Positions 1-13,500 of a DNA stretch of 64,000 nucleotides are shown one piece after another (the stretch's first letter is position 1; every line of letters begins with the position of its first letter). The stretch lies in NCBI GenBank assembly GCA_005784505.1, contig VCAZ01000001.1, positions 5,130,097 through 5,194,096 of the forward strand, written 5' to 3'. Source of the stretch: Bagarius yarrelli (Eukaryota; Chordata; Actinopteri; Siluriformes; Sisoridae). The translations under genes and the position numbers were made by a program. The notes under the pieces were generated by a model, which saw nothing but the letters and a program-made list of their open reading frames with translations, was not told the DNA's origin and did no database searches.

Positions 1-1275
1 TTTGCCACGTGCCTGCGGTTTGATTTGCTCAACGTGTATTCCATTTCCCCAGTTTTTTGCTTAAACCTGTCAGTGCTCATAAGTGAAAGCATATTGAACA
101 CATGCTAACCCCCCCCCCCATCTTTTTTATATATAGGGGTTGATGGATTTGTAATCTACAGGGAATTATGTGCATGACATCACCCAAGGTACTTTAAACA
201 TAATATTTTACCAGATGCAGCTCTGTGGAGAATCATTGTTTCATTGCCATCGTAATTTATCCTTTAAAACAGACTCCCCTTTAAAGAATAAAACTGCAAC
301 AGCATGACCCTGCCTTCTATTTTGGCATATAAGATTATGCATATTCGTCAGAGCAATGCATCCCTAGCAGTGGTTTCATCATAGAAGTGTTGAAACTTTT
401 TTTGACCTATTGACTGACCAACAAAACGAGTTTTAAACAAATAAAATGTAATTGTTTCGAGATGAGCAAATCTGTCGTTTATATCCATCTGCAGGGATTT
501 AATGCATTGTTTCTGCAGATTCTGCCAGGTCTCTGTAGTGAAAAGCATTTGCTAAACAGATTATGTTTGCATAACTCGTTTTTTTCATCGCAAACCCAGA
601 TTTAGATACAAGAACATTCAGGGTGGCAGTCAGCATGACAACATTCATGACAATGAGAGGAAGGTTTTATTGAGCCTTGCTAAAGAAGCTATTAGGTATA
701 AAAAAGAGTGTCTACTGAAAGATTGCTGAAAAGAGTTCTTTACAAGATTCTAACTTTGGCTTATCATAAAATTCTCATGAAGTCTCTTTTAGCCCAAGTT
801 TTCTTTCTATGTAAGTGAGTTTGCAAAAAAAGCTATTTATGTTTACCAAAAATGACATTACATCAGGTACAAGCAACACTTCCTCAACGGGTCTAACGTG
901 TTTCACTTTTAAGAGGTAAACAGTATTAAAGGAACTAGACGTATTAGGTTTTGCTTAGTATTTGAGTAATCGCAGTGGTATCACTTGCCACACTATGAAT
1001 GGCGCAGCAGACACAACACCACAGTCAAAATAAACAAATCTACTTTGGTATGTGCTGTTGGCTAGTAGCGGCAAGGCTAACAGCGCACTAGGAGATAAAG
1101 CTAGCTTTAAACTTCATGCAACATAATTATGCCCAAAGACAGAGATGGACATTATCATTTTTCTTGGAAATGGAACAAGACTTTTTTCACATTAATCTCG
1201 ACTACTTACTAAAACTGTTAGCAATACTGATACTAAATAAACTAAACAATATTAAGAAATTGAGAGTGTGACAGT
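1..1275. other. Intergenic or intronic DNA, nothing recognised
   Basis: AT-rich sequence with stop codons in all frames. An AATAAA-like hexamer near 290 could be a 3' end, but no coding exon is visible beside it. Confidence 0.5.
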
Positions 1276-1462
1276 GGAAGTTCTAGCACAGTGGTTGAGG
1301 TGTTGGATTGCTAACTGAAAGATTGGGATTCGATTCCCAGCACCACCAAGCTGCCACTGTTGGGCCCCTGAGCAATTCCCAAGTGCTTAGTTGTATAAAA
1401 GATATTTCTAAAATGTAAGTCACTCTGGATAAGGGCGTCTGCCAAATGATGTAAAAGCAAAT
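1276..1462 (+). mobile_element. tRNA-derived SINE copy
   Basis: A degenerate A box, a B box (GATTCGATTCC), the body AGCACCACCAAGCTGCCACTG and the tail CACTCTGGATAAGGGCGTCT are all present in order. It is near full length. Confidence 0.85.
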
Positions 1463-4400
1463 GATAAAAAAATACTTTTTTAACAGAGTTGGACCTAATT
1501 TAACAAGATACATTCACTGTAGGTTGATGTAGTACTTTTTAATTGCCCTTATGTCATCTTTTCATTAATAAAAGCATAAAAATCAGGCATGATCTCACAC
1601 GATGTTGGTATCGGATAATTTTTTGTAAATACAAGTTAAAGAGAAAGGTATTAGTGCTGAACTGATGTGTTTGCTTTACTTTTTTTAAAATAAAAAACAC
1701 AATAGATTATTAAGGTGCTAGTATTTGTAAGATGAATAGCTTATTCAGTTTGAAGTAATGACTTTGCAGGCAGTCAACAAACGTTACTACTGACAAAGTA
1801 CAAATGTCTGCCGTATACCGAAATATTTAATTTAGATTTTCATCACACATCATTGTATCATTCTGTAACTGGTACCATAGCTAATTTTCGAAACGAAAAA
1901 TCAGTGCTAGCAATCACAAAAGTCTGTAGACACTTTGGAAAAACCAATCTCTCTTCACTCCTACAGCAACACAGATGGATGAAGCACATATGGAACTTGT
2001 AACAAGAGAAAGCAAGCATGGCAGCTAAGGGATATAGCCTGCACCCTGACAAAGACATAGAAATAATGAGTGACTGATATCCCTGATAAAGCAAAGGTAT
2101 TTTTTAAGCATGTTGCCTGCAAGATTCCCTGCATCTGGTTCCAGTTAGTCAGCCTCTACCTCTCTATAATGCAAACATTTCACACACTCCGAAATTTGGG
2201 CTGCTTCTCTATACAACTGACAGATGTTTAATATTTAACTACAAACATTTGAGTTTAATCATTTTTGAATCGATAATTTAATCAAAATTTACAATAAATT
2301 ATTACTGGTGTCTTGCAGAAAAATAAAACCATTTGAAGAGTCAGGACTGATGTTTGCTAATAAAGTTAGCTCAGAGACACAGACTTCCATCGGTGCAACC
2401 TAGATTTTGCAGATTATATGAAAATTATATGAACTCATTGTTTATCGGTATCTGTATTGGAATTGAACATGAGAAGGACTTAATTGTTGGTTATCATTAT
2501 CAGTTAATAAATTTTATATCCCAAATACTTGCATATACTGTACTTAGTACTACTTATTTAATGGAAGCGTATGCTAATGTCTTTACTATTGGAGCTGCCT
2601 TTAATTGCTAGCCAGGATTGAGGACAACATGCCACATTCCTCGGGTATACAGACATAAGGGTGCAAATTAAATGAAGAGTTTAATAGTAGAAAATTGCAT
2701 TGATCCTAATCAGTGTTAATGCCTTAGTATTAATGCCATGTGAATGTTAATCTAAATAGTCTCTGTCAGAGGCGCTGTTGCCAGTTTTGTGTCCTATGAA
2801 AAAATATCAGGGTGGGGGCCTCAGCCACACCCATTTTACACCAAACATACAATTACATTACTGCTAGTAATGTTACTATTAATAAAACAGATCTCTGGGG
2901 GCCCCCAAAGCATATGGGCCCTTAGAATCACCCTAACCTAACCTTAAATCTATTTGAGTAATACAGGATATCCATGTACACAGTGTAAATGTGTAAAAAT
3001 GAAAATATAAGGTTGAAAATGTATACATATAAATATATAAGATGTCTAAATTGTATTTCTCTTTAGCTAAAACTGGTTTCATATTTTAAGCATGCTTTTT
3101 GCAGGTTCAGTCAACAATTGCTTTGGGAGAGATAGTTCGGGGGGGTGGGGGGTCATCTAGATTACATTTTTCTAGATTTTCCTGTTTTAGTTTGTATCAG
3201 TAAGAATTCCAAGGCTCAATACACATCACTGGCTTATTCTTTTGTTCTACTTGTGTGACCTATGTCTAGGTGTCCATATTTGCTATACTTACTTAAGTAC
3301 AGTGAACTCAGAAGTAAGAGGTTTTAGCTGTCCTTTCTGTCTGTGCCGCACATCACACAATATTGCTTTTTTATCTAAGGGCCCAGCTTATGAGGGCCAC
3401 AGTAAACATTTAGATTAAACATGGCCTCCACCCTTTACTCTGTGATCCATATGCTTTAAGTATGCTGCTCTAAAATCGGAGGCGGTGATTCATGCTGCTG
3501 GTGTACGTGGCAGAGCTGCAGCTGCAGGCTGCACCTGCAGCAGAAGTGGAGAAGGGAAAAAAAGCTACCAGGCACATGCAAAGAAAAACAGACCCACCCT
3601 CTCTCTCGCTCTCTCTTTTTCTCCCTCTTGCTTACAAACACACACACATGCTTCTCCACCCACTATTACAGGCTCAACTGAGCTCCATAAACACCAGAGT
3701 AGCTCAAATGTCTATGCTTTACAAGTCTTACGTTCAAAAATTCGACAAAGAAGGAACAAAGACAGCTAACAGGACAAGGATTTATATTAGCTGGAACCGC
3801 TCAGTGTCCTGCTGGGATGGACATCAGAGCCTCTTCAACCTTTATGACCCACCACAATAAAAACGTTGTCATCCAGCTGCTAAAAGCTTTAATTAAAGTG
3901 ACACTTTACTGCAGCAAGGTCCACCAAGCACCTTTTAGCTAAAGATCAGAGGGAGCAGGGTTTATTGTTGGTTTTAGTGATGGTGGCTGTGGGTAAATGT
4001 GTCTGCTTTTCATTATGAGAGAACTTGTTGGACTAGGCTGTTTAATTAACTGAACTGGAAACTCAAAACAGCATTGGATCAAAAGGCCACACTACAAGAG
4101 GTCTGTACTGTGTGCCTAAGCACTGGCATTTGCTTAGAGGCTTTAATGCTTTCGCTGGCATTTAGAGACACTCCAGACACAGAAGCCCATAGAGGAGCAA
4201 CCTGTTCCCTCCCACAATACAATACTGACTGTCTATATATAACAGAATAAGACATACCACAGAAACAGAGCTATGTTTTCACATGCCGAGACAACACACC
4301 TTGACATAGCCTCAGCTGCTGTTAGAGCTAAAAATTATACACACTCATACAAATTAATGCTTATTCTTAATCACATGCAAACAGCTGGGTAAAGAATGTG

Positions 4401-4669
4401 GGGGAAAATACATTCCCAGTGTTTGGAAGTGAGCTGCCAAGCACGCCACGGCACTAAGAGCTACTTTCCTCAGACTGCGGTTTGACTGTAAAATTTTACT
4501 TTGGGAAAAGTGGATTGCTTTTTACTCAGGTAGCAGAATTATACTGCAATATTCAGCTAAATAAGTTCATTTTCTTAATTTTTACATACTATTAAGTGAA
4601 ATAAAATTGATCTACAATGTAATTTGATGAATGGTCAAAATAATCAGATAAACCATGTTTATCAAGAAA
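1463..4669. other. Intergenic DNA, no gene seen
   Basis: No ORF with protein-like composition or splice support. At 3486-3660 there is a CTGCAG-rich patch followed by a (CT)n tract; its ORFs on both strands are short and low-complexity. Confidence 0.5.
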
Positions 4670-6807
4670 GCATCTTAGAATGCACAAAGCGCCAAACAAC
4701 GGAGAACCACAGCAACTTCCTCCCACATCACTGTGAAAGTGTGGACACTGTGAAAGTCTGGACTGACGAGGCTAGTGAGAGACTGAGAGACTGTTTCCAG
4801 ACCACGGACTGGGAGACACTCTGCAGCTCTCATGGAGATGACATCGACAGCCTGACCCATTGCATCACAGACTACATCAACTTCTGTGAGGAGAACACGG
4901 TACCTACCCGGAGGGTGCGGTGTTTCTCCAACAACAAGCCCTGGATGACCCCTGAGCTCAAGGCCCTACTAAAGGAGAAGAGGAGGGCTTTTATTTCAGG
5001 GGACAGAGAGGAGCAGAGGAGAGTTCAGCACAAACTCAAATATAAGATCAGACAGGCCAAGAAAACCTACAGGAGGAAGCTGGAGGAGCAGTTGCAGCAG
5101 AACAATGTTCGAGATGTTTGGAAAATGTATCTTGTTAAATTAGGTCCAACTCTGTTGAAAAGTACAGAGGCTGGAGTTGGAGAGGCCTGAAGACCATCAC
5201 TGGCCACGGACAGATAGCAGCTGGAGCACGGGGACAGCTGATGAAGACCAGGGCTTGGCCAACGAGTTTTACCTGTTCTTCAACAGGTTTGATTCCAGCC
5301 CTCCTCCCCCCACTTCACACATCTCCAGTCCAGCGGGTACACCCACCCCCACGCACTCTCACCACTTCACACCACCCCCCCTCCATAACCAGCCCAGCTA
5401 TGCCCCCCACCTCCACCCCCCTCTCCCTAACTTCAGATCAGGTGAGGAGAGAACTGAGGCAGCTTAAGATCAGGAAAGCCTCAGGTCCAGACAGCATCAG
5501 CCCTGGACTGCTTAGGGACTGTGCTGACCAACTCTGTGAGGTGGTCACTTACATCTTTAACCTGAGCCTGAGTCTGATGACGGTCCCTGTGCTGTGGAAG
5601 AACTCCTAACCACTACAGACCAGTAGCCTTGACCTCCCATCTGATGAAGACCATGGAGAGGCTCATCCTCAGCCACCTTTGCTCTGTGGTCAGCACCACA
5701 ATGGACCCGCTGCAGTTTGCCTACAGGCCAAACATCGGGTTGGATGACGCTGTCATCTATCTGCTGCACCCGGCGCTGACTCACCTGGAGGCCGCCAGAA
5801 CTGCTGTGAGGGTCATGTTCTTTGACTTCTGAGAGAGAAGCTGGAAGGGCAGGAGTGGACGGAAGACTGGCTTCATGGACATCTCACCAGCAGGCCACAG
5901 TATGTGAGGCTACGAAACTGTATGTCTGAGGTAGTTGTTTCCAGCACTGGGGACCCTCAGGGGACGGTGCTCTCTCACCATTCCTCTTCACCCTTTACAC
6001 CTCAGACTTTACATACAACACCAACAGTTGTCACCTTCAGAAGTTCTCTGACGACTCGGCCATTGTTGGCGGTGTATCTGGGGGGAACGAGCTGGAGTAC
6101 AGGTCAGTTATCATGGACTTTGTGGACTGGTGTGAGCGCAATCACTTGAGCTTAAACACCAGTAAGACGAAGGAGATGGTGATCGACTTTCGGAGGAGGA
6201 CACCCACATTACACACCGGTGACCATCCAGGGCTCTGACATTGAGGTCGTGGACAGTTTTTAAGTACCTGGGAGTTCACCTTAATAATAAACTGGACTGG
6301 ACTCATAACACTAATGCCCTGTACAAGAAGGGCCAAAGTCGCCTCCACCTTCTGAGGAGACTGAGGTCTTTTGGAGTGGGCAGGCTTCTCTTAAGGACTT
6401 TTTATGACTCTGTGGTAGCCTCTGCTATCCACTACGCTGTGGTCTCCTGGGGAGCAGGCAGCACAGACCGGGATAGAAAGAGACTCAACAAACTGGTCAG
6501 GAGGGCCAGTTCTGTCCTGGGCTGTCCATTGGACTCTGTGGAGGAGCTGGGTGAGAGGAGGATGTTGGTTAAGCTGACATCCATCATAGACCTCTTACCC
6601 ACTGCATCAGACCGTGGAGGCTATGAGCAGCTCCTATCGTAAATTGTTTTTATTTCTCACAATTTGCACTTTTCTATTGCACATTTTTTCTATTTTCCTA
6701 CTTTGCACGTAATTGTTTCTGTGTCTGAGTCACTGTAACAATTTAATTTCCCCACTGTGGGATCAATAAAGATTATCTTATTTTATCTTATCTTATCTTA
6801 TCTTATC
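4670..6807 (+). mobile_element. Decayed non-LTR retrotransposon (LINE, Rex1/L2-like)
   Basis: Pieces of one reverse-transcriptase polyprotein appear in order but in several frames. First comes an end-of-endonuclease linker (KPWMTPELKALLKEKRRAF, about 4925-5000), then RT motifs (KASGPDSISPGLLRDCADQ near 5475; MDPLQFAYRP near 5700; a degenerate FFDF), then the C-terminal part (YLGVHLNNKLDWT near 6265; LLRRLRSFGVG; VVASAIHYAVVSWGAGS). The end is an AATAAA-like tail and a (TTATC)n microsatellite at 6776-6807, the usual 3' terminus of this group. Frameshifts and internal deletions, including loss of sequence around the YADD region, make it inactive. The upstream endonuclease domain is missing. Confidence 0.85.
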
Positions 6808-7208
6808 TGCCAAGGATAGAGATCTGAAGTTAGAGTTAGAGAAAATTCGACAGATAAATTGTCACCTGGTGTTTTTCATGTTATGTTATATCGAATTTTG
6901 TATTGCATTGTATTGTAGACTGTACTATCAAAAATGTGTTATATATATATATATATCATATATATATTTTCTGTGTTATGTCTATCAGCCGATCAGTTAA
7001 AATGCACATTTTTAAATAAATTATATGAAAACAGCAGAAAAAAGAGGTTCAGCTTATAGAAAATAACAGAAAGATACCAAGAACCTTTTTAACAACTGGC
7101 CTTGACAGTTTTTAAAGGTTTAATCAAGTAAACTTTTACATTTTAACGAAGTGGGTAGTTTAAAGTGTGCGAATAGGGTGCATTTTGCAATATGCATACA
7201 ATGTGAGG

Positions 7209-7388
7209 AAAGGGTGGCTTAGTGGTAAGGTGTTGGACTGATACTAGAAAGACTGGGGTTCGATTCCAAGCACCACCAAGCCACCACTGCTGGACCCCTG
7301 AGCAAAGCCCTTAACACCCAATTGCTCAGATGTGTAAAAGAGATAAATGTAAGTTGCTCTGGATAAGAGCATTTGGTAAATGTATGCA
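7209..7388 (+). mobile_element. tRNA-derived SINE copy
   Basis: Same family as the copy at 1276: tRNA-like head (GGTTCGATTCC), CACCACCAAGCCACCACTGC body, and tail with TTGCTCTGGATAAGAGCATT. Confidence 0.85.
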
Positions 7389-9647
7389 CAAAATGTACAT
7401 TTTTGCACAATGCATTACTACACTTCACTTGCTGTAAATACTTGCACATACTCCTCTATGCACATAGCCTTATTTATTAATGTACATACTTACATATTTA
7501 TCTGCACTGGCACAGTTTTACTATTTGCACTTTGGGTAGATGCTTTTATTATTACTTTGTACCGCTATGCATCATATTATCTATTTTAATAAATTACATC
7601 GTGACAGATATTAATGCAAGGTCTTGTGCACATTTCTTGTGACACTTTAAAGCAGAAAGTTTATCTGATAAAAGGAAATTTTGCATGTGTGTGGTTTTCA
7701 CAGCCTCTCATTGGAAGGACCAGATCTACACCCACACACATGCTTTTCCAACTGCTGATGCTCTACAAACACAGCATAATGTCAATAATTCCCCTTTATC
7801 ATTGGTCTGGAACTTACTCCCTTGGTGGAGGACAATAGTGTAAGATAAAGGTCAACATCAGTGGCTGTTGTGTAACAGACTCAATATTTAACAGTCTGAC
7901 AGTTTTATGGTACAGACAGGTGAAAGACGAAGAGCAGAGAATGATGTATGTTGCAGCCCAAACAGCAGCATGTTGGTAAAATCCATCCATCTGTAGGCAC
8001 TGCCAAAACATAAACTCTTCCTGAATTTCTATGTGAATTCGGTGGAGCCTGTAATAAACCATTTTTATTTTGCTGTGGAACCAAATAGTAGAAGTATAAT
8101 GGTGTGACGGCTAATGGACATCACCACAGCTGTTGCTTCAAGCTAGGTTTCTTTGGCAAGAACTCTCTAAGCCAAACATCATCCAGGGATTATATTATCC
8201 TGCATGCCATCCAAAGCCAGCAGGGCCCTGTGATATGCACATCAGATAACCTAAACCTGTTAGGCTGTTTACAGAACAGGTAGCTGATAACAGATAAAAA
8301 ATATAGTATGGTAGATTGTCGCTTTCAAAATACACATACGTATACAATGCAAAAAAAAATCCTATTCAGACATGTTTTGAATGTAATTATATGTAACTGC
8401 AAAATATTTTCTCTGTCTGGTCTGCTGATTAGGGCATTCAGAGAACCTCGGCCATGACTTATTAAAAACCTGTGTATCTTAGAACGTGAATTGTTATTAA
8501 TTATTATTATCATTCACAGGCATTTGTAACATCCAAGATTAATTTTATGATTTTTTTTTTCAAAATGCAAACAAGTGTAGGCAATCGCTTTAAAGTGCAA
8601 GTTATTATTTTTTATAAAAAAATCAGAATAAACATCTTAAATGTATAAAATATAATTCAAGAAGTAAACAAAAAAACGCCTTCAGGCTGAAACAGAAAAC
8701 GGAACTTGATCATTTCCACCTCTTCTTAGTGGTTATAGTTATGCTTGTAGGGAAATGACTCAAGAGGTAAAGTGCAATTCTGCCCTCATTCAAATGCCAT
8801 GTTTTCTTACCTGTTTCCTTACAGGCTCAAGCCTTTCACAAACATCATTCAGAAATAAAACTAGGCAGTCAGTACTGAAGGGACATTATTGTTAATATAA
8901 TATTCCTGCACACACTGTGCTTTTGGTACCTCCTTGACAGCCTTCACTATGGTTCTTTGTATGGTTTGAATTTATTTTAGTATCCTTGCTTAAAAAAAAT
9001 CTGCCACAGTGGATGAGTTGGTCAAGCTGGTAGACCACTTTAGTACTGGTAAATAAAAACAAGTTCTGAATTCATTCATTCATCTTTAGTCTTTCGTTTG
9101 CAGTTTTGGAGCATAGGAGCTGGAAATACACGCTGGATGGAACACTAGTTAACCACTGAGTAATAGAACCAAGAAGATACCCTTAAGATATCCTTATTCA
9201 GAAAAAGTCTCTATTAAAAGATACATTGATACTAGTTCACTAAGCCACAGACTAATGAAACCATCAGTAAAAAGCTTGTGATAGCACACAGTTCGGCGGT
9301 AGGTCTTCAGCTATCATGTGAAAACCTCTGACATTGATGAGAAGTACTGTATATTCAACAGAAAAGTCTCGATGCATACCCAGCCAGAACCCTGTACCAA
9401 GGGGGGGGCCACTAAGAGGGGTTATCTCACTTTGAGGGCTCTTCAGAGATTTGCTTGGTAGGAGGGCTAGAAATAATGTAATTGTATGTTTAATGCAGAA
9501 TGGGTGTTGAAGGGGCACCGACCTCATATGATTTTGTAGGGCCCAAAATTGCTAGCGCTACCTGTTACCTGAGAGATGGTACATGGGAGACGTGGGAGAA
9601 GCTGCGTTTTTAAAAAAAATTAACCCTTATTGAAATGATAAAGGTAA

Positions 9648-9838
9648 AACTATTACAGCATTTAGCAGACATTCTTATCCAGAGCAACTTACATTTATCT
9701 ATTTTTTTTACAGCTGAGCAATAAGGGGGTTAAGGGCCTTGCTCAGGGGCCCACAATGGTGGCTTGGTGATTCTGGAAATCAACCCCCAGTCTTTCTGGT
9801 TTCGGTCCCACACCATAACCACCAAGCCACCACGTCCT
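9648..9838 (-). mobile_element. tRNA-derived SINE copy, inverted
   Basis: Inverted copy of the same family, starting on the plus strand with the tail (CAGCATTTAGCAGACATTCT) and ending with the tRNA-like head (ACCATAACCACCAAGCCACC). It lies about 640 bp before the rint1 start. Confidence 0.85.
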
Positions 9839-10210
9839 ACATGGGAATAGTAGCTGATTCTCCAGCAGATCAAATTTGTAAATTTAAAATGTACATTATT
9901 TTGCCATAAAGCAAATGGTTCATAATTTAAGCAATACAGTGTTACTACAGCCGAAATCTCAAATTGTTTGAGTTCCTCATTTGACTTGCAGCTAACTGCA
10001 TCCGCCATTTTCACATTGTCACGTGAAAGGTTGAATTTTATGGTTACTCAGATGTAACACAAGTTCAATTAACCAATTTTTTATTTCAGTTTATGTGTTT
10101 AGGCTTTTAAAATGTGCTGCGTCACGTCTTTGAGCCATTATCGAACAACAAGTCGTCACTCCTGTGAACATCATTAAACTTTATTCTTTCGAGCTATTGT
10201 GACTTCGAAT

Positions 10211-10220
10211 GTCACGTGAC
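10211..10220. promoter_or_regulatory. Palindromic CACGTG E-box upstream of rint1
   Basis: A perfect 10-bp palindrome, GTCACGTGAC, lies 267 bp before the rint1 ATG. This is the form preferred by USF and by MiT/TFE factors (CLEAR-type). A second TCACGTGA lies at 10019-10026. The position suits a proximal promoter, but binding is inferred only. Confidence 0.5.
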
Positions 10221-10383
10221 AACGTGAAGCTGACGAATATACAAATTTCGATTATTTGAATTTCATTCGTACTTTCTATAATCGTCCTCTAGGGGACCTA
10301 CTCTGTAAGTAAAATTCTAATTCTAACGTAGTACGTACTTAAGCAGTATAAAACCTCTTTAGTTTTTTTTTTTTACAGTAGTG

Positions 10384-10394
10384 AAAATGGCGGC
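10384..10394 (+). promoter_or_regulatory. YY1-like AAAATGGCGGC element at rint1 5' end
   Basis: AAAATGGCGGC resembles the YY1 core promoter motif, which usually sits just downstream of transcription starts in TATA-less vertebrate promoters. A second partial copy (ACATGGCGGC) covers the rint1 start codon at 10478. If transcription starts upstream of this element, its ATG opens the upstream ORF at 10387-10506. Confidence 0.45.
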
Positions 10395-10506
10395 TCATTC
10401 GAGCACTGCAGCCTTGCGACCAGCAGAGAGCGCGTGCGGACTCAGCCAGCTGATGACGTGGAAAGTTAAGGAAAAACATGGCGGCGCCCGCAAGCGAGCA
10501 CAGTAA
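10387..10506 (+). other. Overlapping upstream ORF in rint1 leader
   Basis: The ATG at 10387 is in a favourable context (A at -3, G at +4) and opens 39 codons ending at TAA 10504-10506. The ORF runs past the main rint1 ATG (10478) in a different frame. If included in the mRNA it would reduce initiation at the main start. Whether the transcript begins upstream of 10387 cannot be read here. Confidence 0.45.
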
Positions 10507-13500
10507 CAGTAATAACAATAATGTTTGTAAGCCTACGGTAATAAATGATAGTAATTCTGTTATTAAATATGCACAAGAGAACGAAGAGTCTATGGACTAT
10601 GTGGGTGAAGTGGTGGAGAGAGAAATTGGTGGAGATGTGAAATCCCTGAAACAAGTCAAGGGACTTCTGGAGAAATTGACAGCAGAAAACAAAGTGTTAG
10701 AGGAGCAGGTACGACTGACAGATTCCGTTATTCTAACACACTAGAGAAAAACAATTGTGTATGTTTATTTATTAAATCAAGTGTACTTAATATTCTTTTA
10801 GCATTTAACTGTAACTATTGCATTGTCTTGTACAGGATACCAGCTTTAATTCATAAAATATTGACCAAATTTACCTATTGGCAGAGTCTGTTTAGATAAA
10901 TTTTAATTAATTCATTATTTATTTAACAATTAATGCGTTTATTTGACTGCAAACTCAAATATCATAACGATATCATGCAGAATTAAATGTAATAATAATA
11001 ATAATAATAATTCATTAGCAGTGTTAGGGAGTAACTAGTAACATGTAACTAGTAGCAAGTGTAATGTAATTTAATTAATTAATAAAATTCAAAAGATTAC
11101 AAAATCTCTAAATTCTTTTTTATTTACAAGCTATAATATTAATTTGTTGTATCTTTTTTCCTGTTTTTGTGTTGCACAGTGTCTTCTGCTAAAGCTGCGT
11201 ATTAAAGCCGTGATATTCTGATGCTTTTAATTGGTTCTCTGGTTTAAATTCACAGCACACCACGTCTGCAAGTTGCCGGTGTGTCGTGTCATAAATATGC
11301 AAAGATCTGATTTCCAAAACAGTATTGAACCTTTTTTTTTATCTTTAGAGTCTGTTTTCAAGATGGCTGTGCTGTTAAAATATAATTATTCTAATTTTAA
11401 TGTAGGTGCTAAAAGGTTTTGATATTTTAGCAGTAAACAGAGTTACTGTAAGATGAACCCTGCTCGCTATAAGTCAATCGTTTGAAAATTATCTTATTAA
11501 AAATATCCTTTACTAAGATAAAAGTAATTAAATTAAGTCAGGTACTTTACTTTCACTTTTTAATTTTATAAAGGAATTAAAAAATTACATTATTCCTACA
11601 TTTTAATTAGATTAATTTGTAACCTATTACATTTCCACAGTAACTTGGAACAACACTGCTAATTAGTTTATTTAAATTAACCCGCATCTGGAGTCTATAA
11701 TTAAAATTGGCTATGAGGGATACCGGTCTATTGCAGCACAAGCATTTAAATTTACATTTACGGCATTTGGCAGACATCAGAGTGACTTGCATCTTTCTCT
11801 CTTATGCAACCAAGCAATTGGGGGTTAAGGGTCTTGCTCAGGGGCCCAGTAGTGGCAACTTGGCGGTGTTGTGAATCAAACCCTGATCTTCAAATTAGCA
11901 GTCTAACACCTTAACCACTGAGCTACCACTTCCCTTTGTGCCACAAGCACACATGCATTCACATAACCCATCCTCATATTTGGCAATGTGGATACAGGAG
12001 TGATGTTCAAAGCCGTAAATAAACACCAACTTTAGCTCAGGATTGAACTGGAAAAGTGGTAGTGCAGATTGGTGGTACGATTCCTGGCACCACCAAGCTA
12101 CCAACTGTTGGGCCTCTGAGCAAGGTCCTTAACCCCAAATTACTCAGTTGTATAGATGAGCTAAATGTACGGTAATTCGCTCTTGATAAGAGCATTTGCG
12201 AAATGGCAGAAATGCAAATGTACCCGAGATGTGAAGCCACAGCATTGTGCTGTGCATATGTAATAATAAAATTTATTAAAGTATTTTAACAGCATTATCT
12301 TCCACTTTGATGTGGCAGATGAGGCTGTAGACTGGTTATTTTTCTTTACAATACTAGATGTTACCAAACAACAGACTGTTAAAATGATCAGTAAAGAGAA
12401 AACATAAAAATAATGCTTCTTTAATGTTGATGCTGCTTATTTGTACAGGTGGTGACTGTGTCAAGCTCCGTACCTTTGCGTGTATCAGCTGCACTCGCTG
12501 CTGCAGAGGAGTCCCGGTCCAAACTGGAGACTTTGCTTCATAGAGAGAGAGTCTTGTCCAACATGCTGCAACAGCATCTACAGGGAGCACAGAGCTGGGC
12601 TGACAGCCTCGGACAAACTCTGGGAGAGCTAGACACTCTGGAGAGACACATGAAGTACCTTCAGTGCCTGAACCGAATTGAGGAGCTCAGGTACGAGTCT
12701 ATTAGCTGTTGGTGTACATGTGCAATAACGTTTACGTTTATACAGTACATTCATGCATGCAGTCTACAGTTATGTGATGGTTTATGATTTTTCTTTGGGT
12801 TTAAAACAGTGACAGCATTCAGCAGTTCCTGATGACTAACAGTGTCTGGGAGGCAATCACTGCAATAGGCAACATGGCCACTCTGGACATGAGTCTTAAA
12901 GATTCAGGCTGCACTCACCTCCAAGCATTCCTCAGAGAAACATTGCACTTCTGGCATAAGATCCTGAAAGACAAGCTCTCAAGGTGATCATCCGTTTTAA
13001 ATTCTAGTAATAAACATTTTCTTCGTTATTAAAGCGTTACTTATTGTTTTACTATTTTTTGTGTGAAAAAATTAAAAACATGCCGTTACTTTATATATAG
13101 TTATATATTATAATATTTTATAGTTCTAGTGCTGATTGATTGATATATATGTGAATTCAGTGAATAACACAACAAATTTGAAACTTTTTTTTCATTTAGC
13201 AAACATAACTTTTGGATATGGATCATGAAGCTATTCTTTTTTTTAGCTTGTTTTACTGTATTTCAATTTCTTGCTAATTGAATGGCCCTTTTTTTTATTT
13301 TATTACTGCAGCTACACCTGCACAAATATTAAGATTTACTTGATTATATAAAAGTGTACCAGACCAAACAGTGATCAGTCCGAATGACCGGATGTTAAAG
13401 TTTTTTAGGTTAATAGTAAGTTGATGACAAAAAGCATCCTGTTTCCAAACAGCAACTAATTTATCATTGTGCTTTTTTATCATTTTAAATTTTCGCGAAT

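Larger units (their letters stand above)
6808..10210. other. Intergenic DNA upstream of rint1
   Basis: Apart from the SINEs at 7209 and 9648 and a short AT repeat at 6942-6967, nothing is recognised. A fragment near 9070-9150 (ATTCATTCATTCATC; TGGAACACTAGTTAACC) may be the inverted end of the dispersed repeat family seen at 50278. Confidence 0.5.

Noticed and set aside
3492..3860. 122-codon ORF overlapping a minus-strand ORF
   Set aside because: Low-complexity Ser/Leu/Pro content from CT and CA repeats, with no splice support or recognisable domain.
4624..6642. ORFs with reverse-transcriptase similarity as host genes
   Set aside because: They are frameshifted pieces of one dead LINE.
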